From: Nymphaea colorata
Taxonomy: Eukaryota > Streptophyta > Magnoliopsida > Nymphaeales > Nymphaeaceae
Direction of reading: 5' to 3'
Assembly: GCF_008831285.2 (NCBI RefSeq)
Contig: NC_045139.1
Span: forward strand, 21,000,412-21,064,411
DNA length: 64,000 nt
Below the pieces are notes generated by a model. That model saw nothing but the letters and a program-made list of their open reading frames with translations. It did no database searches and was not told the origin of the DNA. A program made the position numbers and the translations under genes. The stretch's first letter is position 1, and every line of letters begins with the position of its first letter. This document shows, piece by piece, positions 56,483 to 64,000 of the stretch.

Positions 56483-58255
56483 TTACTCTTTGCAGACTCG
56501 AATACTGGGTACCTCAATTGTATATGTTGGTACCGGAATCATTGGGTGTATAAGCCGACTTTCTCTATCCTCTACATAGATGGTTATAGAATTCTCGTTG
56601 TGAGTCCATTTGACACACTGATGTAGAGTGGAGGGAACTGCATTGGTAGCGTGGATCCATGGCCTGCCAAGCAACAAGTTGATGGAGGGTTCTATATCCA
56701 CCACATGAAATAAAACCTGATGATACGCCTCAGAAATATTCAAATCCAGACATATGCATCCTAGGCATGGTTGTCCTGTCCCGTCATATCCATGGATGAA
56801 AATTGTGGATGAAGTATCGACTTGTCTTATGCCCAACTCACGAGCTGTTTGTTGTGGACAGATGTTCAGGGTTGCTCCACCATCAATTAAAACGTGGGAG
56901 ACTCTGATACCCCTTGTCACTACCACTATGTGCAAGGCGTCATTGTGCGATGCACCTCCAGTTGGTAGATCTTTATCAGAGAATATGATCGGACTATTTT
57001 CACATAATTCAAGAGCCCATTCATTTCCCCCGTTAGGGCTAAACCCTCCCTTCTTGACTTCAGGTAGGGGGTCCAATTCATTGAAAATGGATCCCAAGGG
57101 TTCAGGATCCCATACTTCCAACTTCTGATCGATTTCTATCAGACTGTCTTGTTCAACTGGTCTGATTTGTGCATTGATGGATCCTTTATCATGTTTGAAA
57201 AGCAATCCAAAGAAATCCAGGGACGCTGTATCCCTTTTGTTTGTCACCATCATTGGATGATTTGTTGAAAATCTGACCATCGAAACTATTCCTTTGTCAT
57301 GTTTAGGAAAAGGATTCTTGAGAATGTCCGGCTGTTCACTGACCTCTTTGATTATTTCTTTGTCAACTACATCTTGCACTATATTTTTAAGTACAAGGCA
57401 GTCTTCTGTATCATGTCCTGGAGCGCGATGAAATTTGCAGAATTGCTCTTTGTTTTTCCCCATCATTGGTGGAGGGTTGGAGACTTTTGGGAGGAACAGA
57501 GTACCTCTTTCGATTAGCATATGCATGACCTCTTCAAAACTTTGTTGTAATGGGGTGAATTTTCTATCGTACCCCCATTCAGGATGTTTGTTTTTTGTGC
57601 CACTACTACTGCCACTAGCTCTGTCCATTACTCCTTTATTCTTGGGATATTCAGACTTTTCTTTCTTGAAAGCTGCAGCGTTGGCCACGATGTTGGCTGG
57701 AGCATTCTGACTTCTGCTATTCTTCTTTGTATCTTCCCTTACTTTCACCGGGATGACAGCATCAAAAGCTCCATTCTCAATTCTTGCTTCAATGCATTCT
57801 GCCCTCTCAGTGAGATCGATCAAAGACTTGATTGGAGCATTGGAAATGAGACTGTTTAATGGTTGTGTCAAATTGTTTACGATCAATCCCAGTGCATGGG
57901 ATTGAGAGATTGGGTCCCTTATCTTGTTGCAAGAAGACCTCCACCTCTGAATAAAATCTCTCACCTTTTCACCTGGCCTCTGTTTTAGATAGCATAATGT
58001 GGTGATCGTTGGTGCAGTTTCAACGTTTTGAATGAACCTTTCAATGAAAATGTTGATTAACATGTCAAAATTTTTCAATTTCACTGGGTTGATATGTTCC
58101 TGATACCATTGTGCTGCAATTCCTTCTAGGCTTTTGGGGAAACATCGAAAGAGGGCCCTATGATTGTGGCGGAATTTGTAGCATTCAGCAAAAAACATAG
58201 CCAAATGTGCCTTTGGGTCTCCATGGCCATCAAATTTGATAAATTTCTTGGGCAA
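56483..58255 (-). CDS. gag core and protease of gypsy copy 2
   Basis: 590 codons with the same translation as 46796-48568 throughout: gag core, Cys/His segment, then LIDGGATLNICP and LLGRPW protease motifs. No difference in 1773 bp is visible in translation, in contrast to the outer LTRs. Confidence 0.9.
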   Translation of the reverse strand: MPKKFIKFDGHGDPKAHLAMFFAECYKFRHNHRALFRCFPKSLEGIAAQWYQEHINPVKLKNFDMLINIFIERFIQNVETAPTITTLCYLKQRPGEKVRDFIQRWRSSCNKIRDPISQSHALGLIVNNLTQPLNSLISNAPIKSLIDLTERAECIEARIENGAFDAVIPVKVREDTKKNSRSQNAPANIVANAAAFKKEKSEYPKNKGVMDRASGSSSGTKNKHPEWGYDRKFTPLQQSFEEVMHMLIERGTLFLPKVSNPPPMMGKNKEQFCKFHRAPGHDTEDCLVLKNIVQDVVDKEIIKEVSEQPDILKNPFPKHDKGIVSMVRFSTNHPMMVTNKRDTASLDFFGLLFKHDKGSINAQIRPVEQDSLIEIDQKLEVWDPEPLGSIFNELDPLPEVKKGGFSPNGGNEWALELCENSPIIFSDKDLPTGGASHNDALHIVVVTRGIRVSHVLIDGGATLNICPQQTARELGIRQVDTSSTIFIHGYDGTGQPCLGCICLDLNISEAYHQVLFHVVDIEPSINLLLGRPWIHATNAVPSTLHQCVKWTHNENSITIYVEDRESRLIHPMIPVPTYTIEVPSIRVCKE

Positions 58256-58461
58256 GTTTTTTATGTGTTTGTCATTTTCGAAGCTTTCGTAGAAATCTTC
58301 GCAAGTGAAATTCCTCTTGTTCTTGCCTTTAAGTTGTACTGCATTTAACTTCTTTTCAACTTCCTGGATTTTTGTTTTCTAGGATTCTCCCTTCTTCTTT
58401 TTCTTGGAAGTTTTCGGTTCTTCCTCACTACTAGGTTCTGTTGTAGCTTCTTCAGAAGAGT

Positions 58462-58701
58462 CTAAACTGCTTGATGAGTACTTTCTTGTTTTCTTCCTTT
58501 CTTTTTGGCTATTTCTGCCTGGGCTTGTTCTTCATTAAACATGATCATGTATTTCCAGAATCTTCTGTATTCCTCAAATTCCGGGTCATTTATTTCCAGC
58601 TTGGGAGGTGTTTCTGAGGAGGATTCTTCTCCCCTGTCTCCTATAAAAGGTTGATCAAGCTCCATTTCACTCCTCCTACTTTGGCTTCTAGTTTCAACCA
58701 T
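58462..58701 (-). CDS. gag N-terminal piece of gypsy copy 2
   Basis: Same 79-residue piece as 48775-49014, with the same TAG, frame change and second TAG before the gag core. Confidence 0.7.
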   Translation of the reverse strand: MVETRSQSRRSEMELDQPFIGDRGEESSSETPPKLEINDPEFEEYRRFWKYMIMFNEEQAQAEIAKKKGRKQESTHQAV

Positions 58702-58912
58702 AAAGCAGATGTTCACCTTGCAAGAAGAAAAATTGAAAATGTTAGGATGTGAATTGATGAGAAATGACAAATTTTTTATTGCATTTAGAAAGAAAGATGA
58801 GAAAACTTAACAAAGTTCAACATAACTTGACAAGACTTGACAAATTTTGGCTTAATGACAATGAACTAGACATGACAATCTAGGACAGAAGGATAGATGG
58901 GTGGACTTCATC

Positions 58913-60091
58913 CTACCATTTTACATATTTGGGACCCATTCTTGGACCAAGGACAAGATACAGGTGAGCAAATAATTCCCAACATTGCTGGGCATAGGTG
59001 TATATCCCGGACCACTCTTCAGTGTCTAGTTCACACTCCACGATGGCTCCTTCCAACTCAATTGGATATGCCTTCCTTTGACGCAGTGAAAATTGCCTGA
59101 GGCAACGCTCTGGATGATATTCAATTATGAAAAACGGTCCCAATAAATGACTTCCCCTGACTGGGTTGTAAGTGTATCTTGATTTGATGACCTCTCGATC
59201 AAAGAAGTCCCAAATGATGGTGGAGTCATCAACTTCCTCCATCTTTCTGCGATAGTGCTCCATACTGGATAACTGACCGTCTGTGTTTTGAAAATGACAT
59301 GATTGTGGCCCCACATGTTTGTTGAACCATGCTTGCAGTGCAAAGACACATCCTTCTATCGAGTCTGCATCTCCAATTGAAAATTTGGTCAACCCTCTGT
59401 AAAGGAATGCCAAGGCTGCCATTGTTATGGAAATGTGACGGACTTTGACATGCCCCCATTTTCTGAAGAGGCGAGCTATGCGGAAATCCATTATGTATTC
59501 TTCATTATTGAAGAAGATAAGACCCATAGTACAAGTCACCATGGAGTTTTTGTACTTGTCTGCAACATTTCTAGATAGTGACGCAGGGTTGACAAATTGG
59601 GAGTATATTTCACCAAGCTCTTGTAGTTGAAGATATTGATGTCCATCTTTCTCTAGAAAAGGCCAACTCCTTTTCCCTGTGAGTTTACGAATCACTTCTA
59701 GAGTTTTGACTTGACCTTGGTTTACAAGGAACTGGTCTTCAATTGGACCTCTTGGGTCACCTTTTGGTTCTGGCAAACCCATAATGTTGGAGAACTCATC
59801 AAGAGTGATTGTCATTTCACCCCATGGAAACCAGAATGTGTTGGTCCTTGGGTTCCATCTTTCAGCAATTGCATGGATTAGATTGCCATTGATAGGTTGT
59901 ATGGCAAGACTGACTGCATCTTCAAGACCGCAATCCTCTAAGTGATCTGGGAACATACACCGAAAAGTTGGGTACCATGAAAGATACCACTGAGGTAGGT
60001 AGACTCCACTTGGGATAATGCGAAGTCTGGATCGACCTTGACATGACCCGAATAGGATGTGGTCATATGGGAAGATACTTTCTGAGTCCAT
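58913..60091 (-). CDS. plant mobile domain (MAIN-like) protein carried by gypsy copy 2, intact
   Basis: 392 residues, one open frame, upstream of gag and in the same orientation. Residues about 1-60 are CFPDHLEDCGLEDAV-type lead-in; about 65-330 match the plant mobile domain: AIAERWNPRTNTFWFPWGEM, TITLDEFSNIMGLPEPKGDP, then MGLIFFNNEEYIMDFRIARLF, TMAALAFLYRGL and VFALQAWFNKHV. Family knowledge: this domain occurs in host MAIN/MAIL proteins, which act in genome stability and silencing, and in several plant transposons. It is the first ORF after the primer-binding site, the slot of the extra ORF1 in Ogre-type elements. Its role in the element is unknown. No zinc finger or phosphatase domain is fused to it. 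Copy 1 has two one-base breaks. Confidence 0.88.
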   Translation of the reverse strand: MDSESIFPYDHILFGSCQGRSRLRIIPSGVYLPQWYLSWYPTFRCMFPDHLEDCGLEDAVSLAIQPINGNLIHAIAERWNPRTNTFWFPWGEMTITLDEFSNIMGLPEPKGDPRGPIEDQFLVNQGQVKTLEVIRKLTGKRSWPFLEKDGHQYLQLQELGEIYSQFVNPASLSRNVADKYKNSMVTCTMGLIFFNNEEYIMDFRIARLFRKWGHVKVRHISITMAALAFLYRGLTKFSIGDADSIEGCVFALQAWFNKHVGPQSCHFQNTDGQLSSMEHYRRKMEEVDDSTIIWDFFDREVIKSRYTYNPVRGSHLLGPFFIIEYHPERCLRQFSLRQRKAYPIELEGAIVECELDTEEWSGIYTYAQQCWELFAHLYLVLGPRMGPKYVKW

Positions 60092-60861
60092 CTAGACAAG
60101 AGAAGGTATTAGACTTTGACATGGATTGACCCGAAAGAGACTCGAGAAAGTTTTGACATTGGGTTTGGACATGGACTTAGAGGCAAAGTAAAACATCACA
60201 TGCATCCAAACAAGCAGTTAATGAAAAATTGATAATGCAACTCCTAGGACTCTTGCCTATATGCATGATTTTGAAAATTGGTCTTGGAACCTATGGAAAA
60301 TAAATGGGTAAATGGTTCCTTATTTATCCAAAATTTATGGTATACCTATATACCAAATTTATGGTACTGGCATGGACTCCTCCAAGGGTTTTCTAGATTT
60401 GGGCTCTCCATTTCTCCTTGTTCACCCATCGATATACCGAGACTATTGTCCGTTTCGGTACTAATGGGGGGACTTCTCAGTCCAATTGGGTGGTCCAATT
60501 GTAAGGCTATATCTTGGATTAATGTCCTAGAAATAGCCCGGCAACATGATGACCGGGATATGATATAGGTAAGGATTTGTTTTTCAAAATTCATGAGAAG
60601 ATGCAAAATAGATGGCTCTATTGCATACATTCCTAAGAGATAGATTTGAAATTTTGAGAGCATACATGGGCTGCATACAATCCTTAAATTGAGGAGGGGT
60701 AGGATAAATTGAAATGAAATAGGTTTATGAAATCTCCTCAATGTACACTACATGATGTCGGTATGCATTTTTGCGAATTTTTTTTTTGTGCAATTGATGT
60801 CCGACATTGGTGAAAATAACTCATATATGATCCAAATAAGTCCTTAGACAAACAATGACGG
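60092..60861 (-). other. leader of gypsy copy 2
   Basis: Matches 50402-51171. From about 60630 to the LTR it has several substitutions and indels against copy 1 (e.g. AGATAGATTTG/AGATGGATTTG, AAGTCCTTAG/AAGTCTTTAG), whereas the coding region shows almost none. Confidence 0.6.
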
Positions 60862-60879
60862 GTCCCACCGGGTGTGCCA
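60862..60879 (-). other. primer-binding site of gypsy copy 2
   Basis: Same sequence and spacing from the LTR as in copy 1. Confidence 0.65.
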
Positions 60880-60881
60880 TC

Positions 60882-63800
60882 TGTTCACACCCCACTCCTT
60901 TTTCAAGGAGGTCGAAATGCGAGTCAGCAAAATTCTTTTAAAATTAGGGTTTTGAGAAAATTTTCAAGAGAAAGGGATCCGCCCGTCTGTACGAGGTCCA
61001 ACCATTCCTGCCGCCTTTAACAGGGGTAATTAGACCAAGGACTAAGGATCATTTGGATCATATACGAGTTATTGATGCAAATCCTATATGCTTATGCATT
61101 GAGGTTTTGGATTCAAGAAACGAAATTTATTTATTTATTTTTTTGAATACATGAATTTGAATATTGGGGGGTTTTCAAGTTGGTTTAAAAACCTTTGTTT
61201 TGGTGTTATTTGAAACACATAATTCTTGAGGATTTTGAAGATTTGGAATTGAGTTCTTTGTTGTGAACTCTAATGATGATGATCATCTTATGATCAAAAT
61301 TGATTTTGAACTATTCTTTTGTCAAATCATGTGATTTGTAGAATTCATTCTTTTGAAAGAACATAGGTTCCAAATTGTTAGAAAACATGTTGTTTTTCAA
61401 ATGCACTTTAGCCAAAAGATTAAGAATGCATTGCTTGTGTTTTCTTTTGAAGTTAAGTGAGGTTTACAAATTCTCATTGTAATATGACTTGGTCACTTTT
61501 TGCAACTCAAATTTGAATCACTTAATTTCTTGAGAATGTGCATGTGGTGCTATTGATTTTGAGTGAAAGTGAATGCATGAAACGAGAAGGGAAACTATAT
61601 GGAACATTCATTCTTCTCTCTCTCATAATCTCTCAAGATTCATTCATATGAAACATACATTATTCACTCTCTCATAATCTCTCAAAGTCCATATTGCATG
61701 TCATACAATCTATGCATGAAGATTGATTAAAATGTATGACTTTCTCTATAGGTGCTCATTATATGATTAAGCACATGAATTAGAGATGTAGTCCATAAGC
61801 TTGAGGCTTGACATAAAATTATCAAAATGATGAAAATATATAAATAATGCCAAGTTCAATCTTTGAAATGGATGGGAGACGTGGATGACATCCACTTTTG
61901 TCTCAAAATAACTAAAAATCAGACCTTGTGTTGATTTAAATAGCTGAAAATTGTGGACATTGATTCCAATAAGGACTTGTTTCTTAGATAGAAACAATGA
62001 GTTTTTCAAATCTATTCAAAATCCAGATTTCGTAGTAATGAAATCATCAACTCCTTTGGATGATTCTAGGATAGTTGGTATTTCAAATATGTAAACTTTA
62101 ACATTCTTAAACCAATTCCTATGAAACATAGTCTGATTTCAACAACATACGTACATCTTACGTATGGGTTTGCTGAAATTAAGTAAAAATGAAATGAAAA
62201 TGATTTCATAGCCTTGCACTATGAAAATCAATCAAAACGATCATTCTTCTTAAAAACCAGTTTGGAAACGTATTCCAACCTGATTTTAAGAGAAGAAAAA
62301 TTATTTTCAACAAGAGATTGGACACATGTATGTATATATATAACAACGTATATATATATACATACCTTACTCTTCAAAATGAAATTTTATCAAGGGACCG
62401 CAAGACTCATGATTCATGATGATTCATGGCTGGGTTCTTTTATGTAGGAAGATTGAAAACTTGTTTCAAATCTTCCCTACTACCATTGATTAATTAAATT
62501 GAAAGACATGAATCAAAATGACTGTGAATAAGAAAGAAAATAAAACAATGCTCAAGCTTATTCGTCCATCATTTCGCCATGCAAGGGTGGATCACATTCA
62601 TAAGAACGTATCCATCCCTTATAGGCATTTTCATCATACACGATGCAGCAAAATCACTCTCTCACCGTGGGATTCTCTCATGGTAGGGAGTTCAAAATGG
62701 TATTAAGTTGGTTCCTTTGAAAGGGACGTGGCCTTGGGGCTCATTTTAAAATTTGATACGAGGGTTCATATTTAAGAAAAACCGACATATGCATGCATTA
62801 ACATGTACATTGAAGCGTACATTTCTCTTAGTTGGACACCATTCCCACCCGTAAGCAAATGAAAATAAACCCTCCCATGAATTGCTGGAATTAAAATAAA
62901 TCAACAATAAGCTAAAGTAGAAGAGAAGTGAGTTAAAATCACCTACCTTGTGATCGGTCTTGATGCTTGTCCTTCGCCTTCACTTGTTTTCTAACTCAAG
63001 CAATCCTAAGCAAGAATCCAACCGTGGATTCAAGCTTAGCAAAGCTAGAATAAGAAATAGCTTGCTTGCTAGAATTTGGAGTGGTAAAGAGGGCTTCTCA
63101 CCACGAAAATCCTAAGTAAGGGTTTACTTAAGCACCATAACTTAGCAAAATCAATGAGAAGAATAGAAGAAGAGAATGGGAGAAAAAGGGGAAGAGGGCT
63201 TGGACGAACCTCTTCTCTCTTCCTTGGCTTCTCCCTCCTAGCTCCTTGGCTGCAGCAATTTGATAGAATGCTCCAAAATTTCGTCCTCCCCCTTGATGGC
63301 CAAAGGGAGGTTTATATAGAGGAGGAGGTGGGTTCAACCACCTTCTTAACTCACCTTGGGAACTTGCTTAAGACTTTGGGGACTTGTAAAATGAGTTAAA
63401 TAGACTTTAAAGGCTCTAATTGACCATTTCTCAGCCCATTTCCATGAGCTAGGTGGGCTGGGCTAGGTTTGGTCAACATGGGTTCAGACCTAGGTGACCA
63501 TCTTGACCAAAATTTTATACGAAAATGCCCTTGCACAGGGTTTTGCCCTTATTTTGTACTTTTTATTTATTTTTTGTTTAAAATCGAGCTTGTAAGGTTA
63601 AAACCTAGTTACTAAGCTCCAAATGCCATTGAATTATAATAATTCAATTTAAATTTTAATAAAATTCGAAAATTTTATCAAATTTGGTTCGAAAAGGGTA
63701 TTTTCGTCCAAAACTTGATTGAAACTGGATTTCAACTGAATCAAACTTTTGTTTGAAATATTCAATTTAAATTTGGTATTTGATTCTTGTATTTGACAAA

Positions 63801-64000
63801 TTCAAATGTTTATTTGCCTTCCATAAACCAATTTAGGCTTTTTAATCTTAATTTGACCGCAGAATGGCAAAATTGTCCAAATTGATCAATTTCGACCAAT
63901 TGACCAAAGTCAAAGCTCATTTGCGAGTAGTTTGACTTTATTGGAGGTAATTTGATAAATTTGTGTTAAGAAAGCTCTTAATTGAGCTAAATTGTACTTT
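60882..64000 (-). mobile_element. right (5') LTR of the array, running off the window
   Basis: It starts TGTTCACACCCC and aligns with 37609 to about 40724 of the left LTR. It includes the conserved U5-side block at about 60975-61045 and the TATA box at about 63312-63319. The part that would show presence or absence of the MITE lies beyond 64000. Confidence 0.9.

Noticed and set aside
1-64000. tRNA, rRNA or other structured RNA genes
   Set aside because: No complete cloverleaf or rRNA segment was seen; the only tRNA-like signals are the B-box-type heads of the two SINE-like repeats and the primer-binding sites.

Overview
The window is nuclear DNA of a flowering plant. The evidence is an intronless plastid-targeted acetolactate synthase gene, a class III secretory peroxidase with GT-AG introns, plant-type Ty3/gypsy and Ty1/copia retrotransposons, MITEs, and long AT-rich spacers. 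I cannot place the species. No rRNA, tRNA, operon or CRISPR structure is visible.

Layout. 0-4 kb: a possible terminal exon, a heavily deleted copia remnant, and the 5' part of a minus-strand split gene at 3.03-3.43 kb. 4.8-8.2 kb: an old, truncated plus-strand copy of the gypsy family that fills the right end of the window. 9.4-9.8 kb: a small element with GC-rich inverted ends. 10.9-12.9 kb: the acetolactate synthase gene, the best-supported gene here, followed by a ~222 bp direct duplication and a 67 bp minisatellite. 14.7-24.7 kb: mostly spacer with a degraded minus-strand gene (16.7-17.2 kb), small inverted-repeat elements and a SINE-like repeat. 24.8-27.5 kb: a three-exon class III peroxidase. 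27.5-31 kb: spacer. 31.2-36.4 kb: a decayed copia element split by a 3.36 kb solo LTR with exact 5 bp target duplications.

37.6-64 kb is a tandem array of one large Ty3/gypsy family on the minus strand, in the order LTR / internal / LTR / internal / LTR. The LTRs are about 4.2 kb. The middle LTR is cut by a 100-N assembly gap and the right one runs off the window. The internal region has an extra ORF with a plant mobile domain (MAIN-like) upstream of gag, then gag-protease, a G-patch-like segment, reverse transcriptase, RNase H, a second RNase H and integrase. Two RNase H domains, an ORF before gag and very long LTRs fit the Tat/Ogre group. The two internal copies look almost free of substitutions and differ by single-base homopolymer indels, whereas the outer LTRs differ at many sites. 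Either a recent tandem duplication or conversion, or an assembly problem around the gap, would explain this.

The most unusual feature is the retrotransposon with a captured plant mobile domain: full length in one copy, broken by two one-base changes in the other. The two host genes act separately: branched-chain amino-acid synthesis in the plastid, and secreted heme peroxidase activity in the cell wall or vacuole.
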